Below are positions 8,066-14,708 of a stretch of 64,000 nucleotides of DNA, piece after piece. Source of the stretch: JADCCX01 sp031431475 (GTDB lineage Bacteria; Pseudomonadota; Alphaproteobacteria; Rhizobiales; Beijerinckiaceae); NCBI GenBank assembly GCA_031431475.1, contig JANPDL010000031.1, positions 1 through 64,000 of the forward strand, given 5' to 3'. The translations under genes were made by a program, and so were the position numbers. The notes beneath the pieces are model-generated. The model searched no databases and was not told the DNA's origin. It saw only the letters and a list, made by a program, of their open reading frames with translations. Positions within the stretch are counted from its first letter, which is position 1. Every line of letters starts with the position of its first letter.

Positions 8066-8704
8066 TCAGAGCACCACCACCCGGGTGCCGACCTTCACGC
8101 GGTTGTAGAGATCGACCACATCCTCGTTCAGCATACGGATGCATCCGGACGACACGGCGTGGCCAATCGACTCCGGCTCGTTGGAACCATGGATGCGGTA
8201 GATTGATGATCCCAGATACATGGCGCGGGCGCCCAGCGGGTTCTCCTCACCGCCCTTCATGAAGCGCGGCAGATCAGGGCGGCGCTTCAGCATGGCAGCA
8301 GGCGGACGCCAGTCCGGCCATTCCTGTTTCATGGTGATGGACTGGGCTCCGTTCCATGCAAAGCCGGGCCGACCGACACCGATGCCATAGCGCAGCGCCT
8401 TGCCATCCTCGAGGATCAGATACAGGCGGCGCTCGGCGGTGTTGACGAAAATGGTGCCGAGAGCGTGCTGGCCGCTGTAGTTCACGGTCTCGCGCGGGAT
8501 GGCGACATAGGACGGGCTGGCGCTGCGGCCATAGCTGCTGGACGGCACGAGCGATGTCGCGAGGCTGGCAGCAGATGGATCAGCCTGGGCCATGGTGGCC
8601 GAAAGCAGGACGCCAGCTCCCAGTGCAAGCGACGCAGCGGTGCGGAAGGTCTTGGTGATGCGGAAGGTCTTGGTGATACGGAAGGTCTTGGTGATGATGG
8701 ACAT
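8066..8704 (-). CDS. L,D-transpeptidase (YkuD family)
   Basis: Exported enzyme of 212 residues predicted to form 3-3 cross-links in peptidoglycan or to attach proteins to it. The YkuD domain fills about residues 80-212, with the catalytic motif pattern IHGSNEPESIGHAVSSGCIRM (His and the nucleophile Cys in SSGC). A signal-peptide hydrophobic core (AASLALGAGVLLSATMAQA) is preceded by an unusual n-region in which TKTFRI is repeated three times, encoded by an 18-bp tandem repeat. The ribosome site AGAGGAA precedes the ATG. Its promoter region carries the same 32-bp-spaced TGTTTC element as its neighbours, which suggests an envelope-stress regulon with the small secreted proteins. The signal peptide remains plausible despite the repeats, because they add positive charge. 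Confidence 0.93.
   Translation of the reverse strand: MSIITKTFRITKTFRITKTFRTAASLALGAGVLLSATMAQADPSAASLATSLVPSSSYGRSASPSYVAIPRETVNYSGQHALGTIFVNTAERRLYLILEDGKALRYGIGVGRPGFAWNGAQSITMKQEWPDWRPPAAMLKRRPDLPRFMKGGEENPLGARAMYLGSSIYRIHGSNEPESIGHAVSSGCIRMLNEDVVDLYNRVKVGTRVVVL
8642..8695. repeat. Three 18-bp tandem repeats in the L,D-transpeptidase signal region
   Basis: Three copies of (G/A)CGGAAGGTCTTGGTGAT run head to tail at 8642-8659, 8660-8677 and 8678-8695. The first two are identical and the third differs by one base. In the gene's frame each encodes six residues of the repeated TKTFRI block, so copy-number changes keep the frame. Confidence 0.95.
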
Positions 8705-8772
8705 GGTCGGGTTCCTCTGCTGATCGGGCGCAGCGGGGAAGCGCTGCGATGGATGCTGTTCTGCACGCCTTG

Positions 8773-8823
8773 TGTTTCCGCTGTCGGCCGCCCTTCAGGG
8801 TGATTGTTTCATCTCCTGAAACA
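8773..8823 (-). promoter_or_regulatory. TGTTTC repeat element, promoter C
   Basis: Plus-strand copies are TGTTTCCG at 8773 and TGTTTCAT at 8805, with starts 32 bp apart. An inverted copy, CTGAAACA, lies at 8816-8823. Towards the L,D-transpeptidase gene the proximal copy is followed after nine bases by CAGAAC, in the place of the -10-like sequence of promoter B. The start codon is 69 bases from the proximal copy. Confidence 0.7.
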
Positions 8824-8855
8824 ATCGAAACCGGCTGCTGGACGCAGGCCCGAAC

Positions 8856-8882
8856 AAAAAAAGAGCTGCCGAAGCAGCTCTT
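8856..8882 (-). terminator. Rho-independent terminator
   Basis: On the minus strand AAGAGCTGC pairs perfectly with GCAGCTCTT around the tetraloop TTCG, and seven T follow. It ends the transcript of the 34-residue membrane protein gene (8915-9019). Confidence 0.85.
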
Positions 8883-8914
8883 GGGTTAGAAGGTGAAGGC
8901 AGTCGCCGGGGACA

Positions 8915-9019
8915 TTAGCCCAGACGCATGCCCCGGAAGGTGATGCGGATGAAGAGCGCCACGAGCAACAGGGGTTGGGCGAGAATGGCGGCGGCAAGCA
9001 AAAGGCTTATGGTGGTCAT
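8915..9019 (-). CDS. 34-residue single-span membrane protein
   Basis: A short frame reads MTTISLLLAAAILAQP followed by LLLVALFIRITFRGMRLG. It is one hydrophobic helix of about 22 residues with a basic C-terminal end, the look of a small inner-membrane protein. Three independent signs support it: the ribosome site AGGAG about eight bases before the ATG, a strong terminator 33 bases after the stop, and a TGTTTCAG pair with the conserved 32-bp spacing upstream (9089 and 9121). I know no named family for it. Co-control with the L,D-transpeptidase and secreted proteins suggests a regulator or partner in envelope stress, which is inference. Confidence 0.65.
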   Translation of the reverse strand: MTTISLLLAAAILAQPLLLVALFIRITFRGMRLG

Positions 9020-9088
9020 GGCGGGCTCTCCTCAATGTCGTCCGGCACCGGTACGGCGCGGCTTATGGGAGCCTTTGTGACCGCCACA

Positions 9089-9182
9089 TGTTTCAGGCGT
9101 TTGTCGCCAGCCGGAAGATATGTTTCAGCACTGAAACAAACGCCTGAATTCAGACGCGGTGCGTCCAGAAACATTTGAAACA
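9089..9182. promoter_or_regulatory. TGTTTC repeat element, divergent promoter D
   Basis: Plus-strand copies TGTTTCAG lie at 9089 and 9121, exactly 32 bp apart, oriented towards the small membrane protein gene (start 9019). Inverted copies CTGAAACA at 9131, CAGAAACA at 9166 and TTGAAACA at 9175 point towards the secreted SH3 gene that starts at 9257. The copies at 9121 and 9131 form a near-palindrome, TGTTTCAGCACTGAAACA. The 32-bp rule holds for the minus-strand gene, not clearly for the plus-strand one. Confidence 0.7.
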
Positions 9183-9256
9183 AACGGGGAGCATTGGCGG
9201 CGACCGCCTGAAAGACACGCCTGTGATAAGAGGAACATCGACATCAGGAGCATGAC

Positions 9257-10621
9257 ATGTCCATCAGAAACGCCACGGCGAGCAGCAATCGCATTGCCAT
9301 CGCTTCGGCTCTGGCCACCGGATTGCTGAGCGGCCTGTGCATGCAAGCTGCGGCGGAGGATGCCCGCCCGCGCAGTTGCACGGTCGCGGGCATGAAGCCC
9401 AACGACGATTCCGTCTTCCGCTCGGCGCTGCATCCTTCGCAGCGCGAGAGCGGCATCCGCGATATCGCCTGCGGCGTGGAGGACTCGCGCGTTCTGACTG
9501 TCGGCGATGTCCGGCTCCGCCTGACGCTGGGCCGCCTCTATGAAGAACGGGTCGGCGGTCCCCAACTGAGGCCCGCTCTGATCAGCATGGAGAAGGTCGG
9601 CCCTGACGGGGCCAAGCAGATCGCTCGCGTGTTCCTCGGGCCTGACCCTCTGGATGGCGAGTTGCGTTTCGAGCCGCAGGCACGGAATATCGAGGGAGCA
9701 ATCCTCATCAGGCTGTCGCCACGCCATCGCTGGCTGTACCGGCTGGATGGCGATGCCGTTTCGCCCGTGCTTGCCTTTGGCTGGCGCGATGCAATTGACG
9801 GGTCTTTTCCCGGCGACGCCAGAAGCGGAGAGGCCCTCTCCATCGATCTCGACAGGATGGAAGGCCGCATCGCGGTCAGATCGGCCGGCAAGGATCCTGG
9901 CGCACGCCTGCCCAGCGCCTATGACGAGAACCACGTGGTTGTCGCCAAACTCGCCTGGCGCAACGCTGAGCTTGCGGCTGAGTCGACGGGCGCGATGGCT
10001 CGCCTTCCCGGCGAAGAGCGGTTCCTCGATGACATCACCGCAATGGACGACAATGCACGCAAGACTTTGAAGAACCTGCCGCAGGGGATTGAGCCCTGCT
10101 CCCTTGGTGCATGGTCCAATGACACCGATCCAAGAGGACTGAACGTGCGTGCCGCGCCAGATGCCAAAGCCAAAGTTCTCGGCATAGTGCCGCCTCCCCG
10201 GAAGATGCCGAAAGACCGAGAGGTCTTTGGGCCCGAACCAGTCAAAGCAGAATTCCGCATCATCGGCCAGAAGGACGGCTGGTTCCTGATCGAGAAGATC
10301 GAAGCGCCTGGCACGCCCTATGGCGAGGCCTATCCGCGCCAACTGCCGCAGCCTTTCAAGGGGCGTGGCTGGGTCAATGGCCGCATGGTCGGTGCAGCCT
10401 ATGCCCATGGCGGATTGCCCGAGGGCCGACTCTACCTCTCGCCCCATGCCGATGCGGGTTTTCTGGACGCCCGCGACAAGAGCGGGAATCCGATCAGCGC
10501 GGATGGTTCTCCGGCGCGTATTCTCGCTTGTTCCGGCTGGTGGGCCCTGATCGAGACGGACACGGGCCAGCGTGGCTGGAAGCGCTCGCTGTGCTCCAAC
10601 CAGGTCACCAACTGCAGTTGA
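9257..10621 (+). CDS. Secreted SH3-type domain protein
   Basis: A 454-residue exported protein: signal peptide at about 1-34 (cleavage near ...QAAAEDARP), a long N-terminal region that I do not recognise, then bacterial-SH3-like segments. The first is marked by DPRGLNVRAAPDAKAKVLG near residue 290 and ends with GRGWVNGRMV; a second, weaker one near the C-terminus ends with RGWKRSLCSNQ. SH3_3 domains usually bind peptidoglycan or protein partners in the periplasm. It is first in an apparent three-gene operon with two short SH3 proteins (gaps of 35 and 52 bases). Its upstream region shares inverted TGTTTC copies with the divergent small membrane protein. Confidence 0.75.
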   Translation: MSIRNATASSNRIAIASALATGLLSGLCMQAAAEDARPRSCTVAGMKPNDDSVFRSALHPSQRESGIRDIACGVEDSRVLTVGDVRLRLTLGRLYEERVGGPQLRPALISMEKVGPDGAKQIARVFLGPDPLDGELRFEPQARNIEGAILIRLSPRHRWLYRLDGDAVSPVLAFGWRDAIDGSFPGDARSGEALSIDLDRMEGRIAVRSAGKDPGARLPSAYDENHVVVAKLAWRNAELAAESTGAMARLPGEERFLDDITAMDDNARKTLKNLPQGIEPCSLGAWSNDTDPRGLNVRAAPDAKAKVLGIVPPPRKMPKDREVFGPEPVKAEFRIIGQKDGWFLIEKIEAPGTPYGEAYPRQLPQPFKGRGWVNGRMVGAAYAHGGLPEGRLYLSPHADAGFLDARDKSGNPISADGSPARILACSGWWALIETDTGQRGWKRSLCSNQVTNCS

Positions 10622-10656
10622 AGGCGTCGTCAATCCGCATGCAAAGGATCTCTGCC

Positions 10657-11001
10657 ATGGCTCACCTTTTCTCAACGGCTCCGCTGACCGGTATCGCCCT
10701 TTCCCTACTTGCTCTGGGAAGCGGGAGCGCACTGTCCCACAATGTCTGCACACTCAAACCGACGCCTGACGGGTTCGTCGCACTGCGCCAGAAGCCTTCT
10801 GCCGATGGCTCACTGATTGTCCGGATGCGACCCGGTGACATGGTCGTGATCGAAAAGCGGGGCTACGAGTTCGTGCAATCCGGCAACTGGTGGCGCGCAT
10901 CCCACTACAGGGGTGAGGTTTTCCCGGAGCCTGGCGAATCCGAATTCGCCAAAGTCCGCAATGGCTGGGTCAATTCCCGTCTCATCGACGACTGCGGCTG
11001 A
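10657..11001 (+). CDS. Short secreted SH3-type domain protein
   Basis: A 114-residue protein whose start at 10657 is supported by AAAGGA upstream; ATG 10639 is an alternative. A signal peptide (about 1-28) is followed by one SH3-like domain, with the signature CTLKPTPDGFVALRQKPSAD, a central SGNWWRAS and a C-terminal NGWVNSRLIDDCG. Cysteines at both ends of the domain may form a disulfide. It is a paralogue of the next gene (DGFVALR and GWVN are shared) and probably a periplasmic envelope protein. Confidence 0.75.
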   Translation: MAHLFSTAPLTGIALSLLALGSGSALSHNVCTLKPTPDGFVALRQKPSADGSLIVRMRPGDMVVIEKRGYEFVQSGNWWRASHYRGEVFPEPGESEFAKVRNGWVNSRLIDDCG

Positions 11002-11053
11002 GGCAGGTCGCTCCCATACATCACCATGAAATCCATCCAACAGGAGCCACATC

Positions 11054-11383
11054 ATGTCTAGCGTCCGCTTTCCCCTGACGACCATAGCTCTCTCCATCAT
11101 TGGCGGGTTGCTGCTATCGCCGCATTCCGCCCTTGCCACCAGCTTCTGCCCGCTGAAGGAGACGCGTGACGGTTTCGTCGCTTTGCGCGGCGGACCCGGT
11201 CCTTCGTCAAAACTTATCGGTCGCATGAAACCCACCGACGAGGTCCAGCTCGGCCAGGCCCGCAAGGGTGACTGGATCGAAGTTATCTGGTGGCGCGGCG
11301 ACGACCGCCTCGCGAAAGGCTTTGATCAGGTGGCTGGACGCGGCTGGGTTAACCGCAAGCTCGTCGGAGACGAATGCGGTTGA
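11054..11383 (+). CDS. Short secreted SH3-type domain protein
   Basis: A 109-residue exported protein with ribosome site CAGGAG before the ATG and a signal peptide to about residue 28 (...SPHSALA). The mature part is a single SH3-like domain with CPLKETRDGFVALRGGPGPS, GDWIEVIWWRG and the closing GRGWVNRKLVGDECG. It resembles the preceding gene in order and motifs, so the pair looks like a local duplication. Last gene of the SH3 operon; no strong terminator follows directly. Confidence 0.75.
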   Translation: MSSVRFPLTTIALSIIGGLLLSPHSALATSFCPLKETRDGFVALRGGPGPSSKLIGRMKPTDEVQLGQARKGDWIEVIWWRGDDRLAKGFDQVAGRGWVNRKLVGDECG

Positions 11384-11507
11384 TATAGGCCGCCGTCAGC
11401 TTGGAACCGGACATACCTGTTCTCCCACCCCTTCGCCCTGTTTCACCGCCCACATTGACCGGCGCCTCAGCCGACGACGTTGAAGCAAGAACGCTCTGTC
11501 GCGACAG

Positions 11508-11543
11508 CGGCGGTTATTCTTACAATTGACATACTAACCGCCG
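11508..11543. repeat. Inverted repeat CGGCGGTTA / TAACCGCCG
   Basis: Perfect 9-bp arms at 11508-11516 and 11535-11543 flank an 18-base AT-rich spacer that contains TTGACA. It could be an operator around a promoter or an old recombination site; nothing in the sequence decides between them. Confidence 0.45.
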
Positions 11544-11566
11544 TCTTTGCATGCGTGATTTTATCC

Positions 11567-11595
11567 CCGATAAGTTTGCCTTATCGGCGATTTTT
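11567..11595 (+). terminator. Hairpin with T-run, possible terminator or recombination site
   Basis: CCGATAAG (11567-11574) and CTTATCGG (11580-11587) are perfect complements around TTTGC, and CGATTTTT follows. As a terminator it would end the SH3 operon about 185 bases after the last stop. The arm-spacer-arm form also resembles a core site of a tyrosine recombinase, and a decayed recombinase gene lies 950 bases away. Confidence 0.5.
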
Positions 11596-11841
11596 GGGTT
11601 AGGCTCCGATATGGTGATTTGCAGCCCTGAATCGCGCGAAAACTGCGCTCTGATCGACCGTACATCCGCCCGGCGACTCCAGCCGCAGTCCGAACGACCG
11701 CACAGGTGTCGGGTTCTGGCAGCCTGACCGTCGGCAATCAACGACGAACATTCGTTGAAGCAGGCGCGACACCATTTCTATGGTTCGCGGGTATGCCAAC
11801 CCTCTGCAAGCATACTCGACATCCCGTTCAGTTGATGGTAT

Positions 11842-11854
11842 CTAGACAGTCTAG
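11842..11854 (+). promoter_or_regulatory. Palindromic operator of the toxin-antitoxin module
   Basis: CTAGAC-A-GTCTAG is a perfect palindrome 22 bases before the antitoxin start, with a further half-site CTAG at 11862. Antitoxins of the Phd/VapB type bind such sites and repress their own operon. Confidence 0.6.
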
Positions 11855-11876
11855 CCGTTAACTAGAGGACAAGCTC

Positions 11877-12131
11877 ATGGATTGGCAGCTGCAGGACGCA
11901 AAGAACCGCTTCAGCGAAGTGGTGAGCAAGGCCATGCGAGAGGGGCCGCAGACCGTGACGCTGCGCGGCGATCGCGCCGCAGTTGTTGTCTCGGCCGAGG
12001 AGTACGACCGGCTAACCGCAGCCAAACCGACGCTGGCGGACCATCTGCTGAGCGGGCCTGTCTGGGACGATGCCTTCGTCGCCGACGTTAACGCGCGCAA
12101 TCCGTCAGGTCCGCGTGATCTTGATCTGTGA
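11877..12131 (+). CDS. Phd/YefM-family antitoxin
   Basis: An 84-residue antitoxin. The N-terminal Phd/YefM DNA-binding fold is plain from MDWQLQDAKNRFSEVV, with the typical TLRGDRAAVVVSAEEYDRL strand-helix unit. The acidic, flexible C-terminus (about 50-84) would wrap around and block the toxin. The coding frame overlaps the toxin start by four bases (GTGA), so the two are translated together. The palindromic operator directly upstream supports autorepression. The module lies between the envelope block and the repABC operon, where such pairs often stabilise the replicon. Confidence 0.9.
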   Translation: MDWQLQDAKNRFSEVVSKAMREGPQTVTLRGDRAAVVVSAEEYDRLTAAKPTLADHLLSGPVWDDAFVADVNARNPSGPRDLDL

Positions 12132-12544
12132 GCCGCAGTGCCATGTATCTGCTCGACACCAACATCATCTCGGAGGCCCGACGCGGCTCCCCTGAAGCGA
12201 CAGCCTGGATAAGATCAGTGAAAGGTCGTGCCCTGCATGTCAGCGTGATCACGCTCGGTGAAATCATGCGCGGCATCCAGCTCAAGGAGCGCAAGGACCC
12301 GAGGGGTGCGGCAGTCCTGGCCGAGTGGCTCATCGCTTTGCGCGAAATCCATCGCGAGACAATCCTGCCGGTGTCGGAGGCGGTCGCTCTTGAATGGGGT
12401 CGGCTCAGCGCCGAACGCAGCCGCAACATGGCCGATGGGTTGATCGCTGCAACGGCCCGTGTGCACGATCTTATCCTCGTTACCCGCAACGTGGTCGATT
12501 TCGAAGATGTGGGCGTGTCCGTCATCAACCCCTGGGAGCTGTAA
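12128..12544 (+). CDS. PIN-domain ribonuclease toxin (VapC/FitB type)
   Basis: A 138-residue toxin starting with GTG inside the antitoxin stop; ATG 12143 (MYLLDTNIIS) is an alternative start. PIN-domain acidic residues are visible: Asp in YLLDTN, Glu in TLGEIMRG, and the Asp of NMADGLIAA and NVVDFEDVGV. The domain would coordinate magnesium and cut RNA when free of its partner. Length and motifs match FitB-like VapC proteins, which often pair with Phd-type antitoxins. Likely role is plasmid maintenance. Confidence 0.92.
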   Translation: MSRSAMYLLDTNIISEARRGSPEATAWIRSVKGRALHVSVITLGEIMRGIQLKERKDPRGAAVLAEWLIALREIHRETILPVSEAVALEWGRLSAERSRNMADGLIAATARVHDLILVTRNVVDFEDVGVSVINPWEL

Positions 12545-12546
12545 TA

Positions 12547-13020
12547 ATGGCGGCACCTGAGACACTCCCGTCCGTTCCGGTCAGCCCCCTCCCCTGCTAT
12601 CGAACGCCTCGCGGAAACCGCACCCGATAATGCGGCGGCGCCTTCCAGCTCGAACACGCAGAAGGCCTATGCCTCGGACTGGAAGCGGTTCGCGCTCTGG
12701 TGCAGACGGTAGGGCTTTGACAGTCATGATCCCAATCCGCAGCTGGTAAGCCTGTATCTCGCCGCATCTGCTGCCAGTAATGGGATGAAGGCTGCTGCCG
12801 CCTCGACCATCGAGCGGCGCTGACCACGATCTATCGCTCGGCAGGAACACACCTACCCCGACAGGACCGACATATCCTTGACGTCATGGCCGCGCACCCA
12901 TGGGCGGCCGCCGGTCAAGAGGCAGGTGCTCTATCCCGAGGGCATTCTGGCAATAGGTGTCACGTTGCCTAACAACCTGCGCGGCTATCGCCAGACTCGC
13001 GAGCGCTTCACAGTCAACCT
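12547..13020 (+). pseudogene. Decayed tyrosine recombinase (phage-integrase family)
   Basis: Pieces of an N-terminal integrase domain can be read across several frames. After the ATG at 12547 a one-base shift in a C-run near 12590 gives IERLAETAPDNAAA, then NTQKAYASDWKRFALWCRR, a TAG stop at 12710-12712, and on to NPQLVSLYLAASAA. After another shift, RTHGRPPVKRQVLYPEGILA and LPNNLRGYR follow. The order matches the start of XerC/D-type integrases (core-binding domain and beginning of the catalytic domain). The catalytic R-H-R-Y part is missing. It abuts the 3' end of repC, so the gene was probably cut off when this junction formed. Confidence 0.75.
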
Positions 13021-13074
13021 GACGAAAGCGGCGGGATTGCAGACCGGACACTTCCAGTATCAGCCGCAACTCTG

Positions 13075-14487
13075 TCATGCCGATAGGCTCCGTTGGGCGC
13101 GTTTCGCCTTCAGCCGTTGCCCGATCAGCGCCATTAGCACGGGCCCAAGCGCGAACTCTCCTGCCCTCGCCTTCTCGGTCAAAGCCCTGAGATAGCCGCC
13201 GGCCGACTGAATTGCAGGCGACCCGTTGACCACGACAGTCAATGAACCGGGTGCAGGCCCCGAAACAGTCTCGGCTTCTGACGAATGGATCGAGCGCTGC
13301 AGAATCGAAGCGACCACGACGTGGGCTTCCGTCCGGCCCAAGGCCTTCAAAGACTCTGCCCAAGCGTCCGGACTGATTCCGATCATCGGCCGGATCACAC
13401 CCACCGCGTCAAGGAAATCGCTCCAGACCTTGATCCTGCCACCAGGCGCATATTCCCGGACATCCGGGCAAGCCTCCATCACCATACCGAGCGGATAGCT
13501 TTGCATATCGGACCCCTTGCGTTCCCCCGGCATCTCCGATTCCAATGGTTCACTCGAAATCCCAATCCCTTCTTTTTTGGAAGCAGGTTCAAAATCTTTA
13601 AAATGATTGGTATTTGAAATAGATTGATGCACGTCAGTTTGACTGTCATTGCATTCCAAATTTTTAACATTGATATTTGTTTCCAGCGCATTGGCAACCT
13701 CTAGCCGCAACAATGCCAATTCCGCCGCGAGGGCGCTGAGAGCGTGATCGTCGCGGATGCTCCTGAGCGGCGTCATCAGCCCCATCGCGCGGATGCGATA
13801 GCTCTCCCAGTCACCTGGCAATCCCTCGTCGAGGCCAAGCGCGATCAGCTTGGTGACGTCGCGGCGCAGCAGCGAGATGCGCTCCTTGGTGAGATACCGG
13901 CGCTTCTGGGCAGCCCGCAACTCTTCGGCGATGGTCTCGAACTCCGGGGCGCGCGCCACCAGCGGAGTCAGATCGAAGCCGAAGGCATCCGAGAAACGCT
14001 CCTGACCGCTGACGTCCTTGCGGGCGTAACGCTTGCCGTTGGGGCTGTCGCGACGGTTCACCAGACCTGCATCCACGAGGGCGGCCAGATGCCGCCACAG
14101 CGTCTTCGGCGCCATGCCGTGGGCGCGCTGGCCCAGCGCCTTGTTGGACGGGAAGACGACGAGATCGCATGACGCCGTTGCGCGCTCCCCTGCCCCATCG
14201 TCGTCACTAACGGCGACCATAAGGCGGGGATTTGGCAACGAAAGCGCGGTTTCCGGATGGAAAGACAGCAGCGCATTCAGCACCGCCAGTGCCCGATCGG
14301 ACACGCCCAGGCGCTCGCGGATCTCGGTGAGTGTCCGGCTGACCTGCCATTTGTTGACGGCCGCCGGCGCATTGGATCCGAGCTTGCCGGCATCATCGAC
14401 GGCTTGCCTGACCCGCATCTGCGATGCGATTTGGCCAAGCGATACTGGTCGCCGCCCGAAAGGCGTCGTCGAGACATGTGTTTCCAT
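13075..14487 (-). CDS. repC: RepC replication initiator
   Basis: A 470-residue initiator of repABC replicons. The N-terminal half carries the conserved RepC fold (FGRRPVSLGQIA, LNALLSFHPE, VVFPSNKALGQRAHGMAPKT as winged-helix region, LVNRRDSPNGKRYARKD). A Ser/Asn/Glu-rich linker at about residues 285-325 is encoded by unusually AT-rich DNA. The C-terminal domain runs from DVREYAPGGRIKVWSDFL to the basic end. The start at 14487 was chosen for GAAGG upstream and because an 8-bp hairpin abuts this codon; ATG 14508 is an alternative. RepC initiates replication at an origin usually inside its own gene and sets copy number; here the leader, ctRNA gene and position after repAB follow the family plan. 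Confidence 0.95.
   Translation of the reverse strand: METHVSTTPFGRRPVSLGQIASQMRVRQAVDDAGKLGSNAPAAVNKWQVSRTLTEIRERLGVSDRALAVLNALLSFHPETALSLPNPRLMVAVSDDDGAGERATASCDLVVFPSNKALGQRAHGMAPKTLWRHLAALVDAGLVNRRDSPNGKRYARKDVSGQERFSDAFGFDLTPLVARAPEFETIAEELRAAQKRRYLTKERISLLRRDVTKLIALGLDEGLPGDWESYRIRAMGLMTPLRSIRDDHALSALAAELALLRLEVANALETNINVKNLECNDSQTDVHQSISNTNHFKDFEPASKKEGIGISSEPLESEMPGERKGSDMQSYPLGMVMEACPDVREYAPGGRIKVWSDFLDAVGVIRPMIGISPDAWAESLKALGRTEAHVVVASILQRSIHSSEAETVSGPAPGSLTVVVNGSPAIQSAGGYLRALTEKARAGEFALGPVLMALIGQRLKAKRAQRSLSA
13561..13680. other. AT-rich stretch in repC, candidate replication origin
   Basis: This 120-base stretch has 38 G or C (32%), far below the surrounding GC-rich sequence. It encodes the variable linker of RepC. 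In repABC plasmids the origin has been mapped to an AT-rich region inside repC, so this is the expected place. The assignment is by position and composition only. Confidence 0.55.
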
Positions 14488-14488
14488 G

Positions 14489-14511
14489 CTTTTGCCTTCA
14501 TCAGGCAAAAG
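14489..14511 (-). promoter_or_regulatory. Hairpin at the repC ribosome site
   Basis: On the minus strand CTTTTGCC pairs with GGCAAAAG around TGATGAA, ending one base before the ATG of repC. The likely ribosome site GAAGG spans loop and stem, so folding would hide it. In repABC operons the ctRNA controls repC through such a leader structure. Confidence 0.65.
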
Positions 14512-14540
14512 AAATCTGCTCGTCAGGACGACGCCGACTC

Positions 14541-14568
14541 TTGACTATGATTCGCGGAAGTGTGATTC
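14541..14568 (+). promoter_or_regulatory. Promoter of the counter-transcribed RNA
   Basis: TTGACT at 14541-14546 and TGATTC at 14563-14568 are separated by 16 bases on the plus strand, pointing away from repC and against the repABC direction. This is the expected place and direction of the ctRNA promoter. Confidence 0.6.
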
Positions 14569-14574
14569 TCGAGT

Positions 14575-14629
14575 TCTCAGGCTACGAGAAGGGCTTCCGG
14601 ACGGTGACGTTTGGGAGCCTTTTTCTTTT
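14575..14629 (+). ncRNA. Counter-transcribed RNA (incompatibility RNA) of the repABC operon
   Basis: A short transcript antisense to the repB-repC spacer is predicted from three signs: the promoter at 14541-14568, a stem of GGCTTCC (14592-14598) with GGGAGCC (14613-14619; one G-U pair), and a following TTTTTCTTTT. The predicted length, about 55 bases, matches known repABC ctRNAs. By analogy it pairs with the repC leader and lowers RepC synthesis, acting as copy-number and incompatibility factor. The exact 5' end is estimated. Confidence 0.75.
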
Positions 14630-14672
14630 GCTGTCGATGCTCCTTATGTGGGTTATTGCTTCGGTGACTATC

Positions 14673-14688
14673 CTTGGCAGCTGCCAAG
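14673..14688. other. parS-like centromere site 1
   Basis: CTTGGCAGCTGCCAAG is a perfect 16-bp palindrome between repB and the ctRNA gene, 20 bases after the repB stop. It fits the repABC parS pattern GTT-N4-GC-N4-AAC except that the outermost pair is C...G, not G...C. The same core occurs at 14949-14970. RepB is expected to bind it for segregation and operon control. Confidence 0.75.
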
Positions 14689-14708
14689 CTTTGGCGTGAC
14701 TAGACAGA

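Larger units (their letters stand above)
11384..11876. other. Non-coding stretch between the envelope block and the toxin-antitoxin module
   Basis: No convincing gene is visible in these 493 bases. The stretch holds a 9-bp inverted repeat with an 18-base spacer (11508-11543), a hairpin followed by T residues (11567-11595), the 12-bp palindrome CTGTCGCGACAG near 11495, and the toxin-antitoxin operator at 11842-11854. Together with the recombinase remnant at 12547 it looks like the scarred edge of an insertion. Confidence 0.5.

Noticed and set aside
9125..10753. Long minus-strand open frame (542 codons) opposite the SH3 gene
   Set aside because: The plus-strand protein has a signal peptide and SH3 motifs; the antisense product resembles nothing and would cross promoter D.
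11881..11894. TTGGCAGCTGCAG at the antitoxin start, similar to the parS core
   Set aside because: It is half of the palindrome only and is explained by the conserved W-Q-L-Q start of Phd-type antitoxins.
13075..14487. RepC linker insertion as a sign of a foreign insert in repC
   Set aside because: The low-GC linker lies where RepC proteins vary and where origins lie; flanking domains are intact and in frame.
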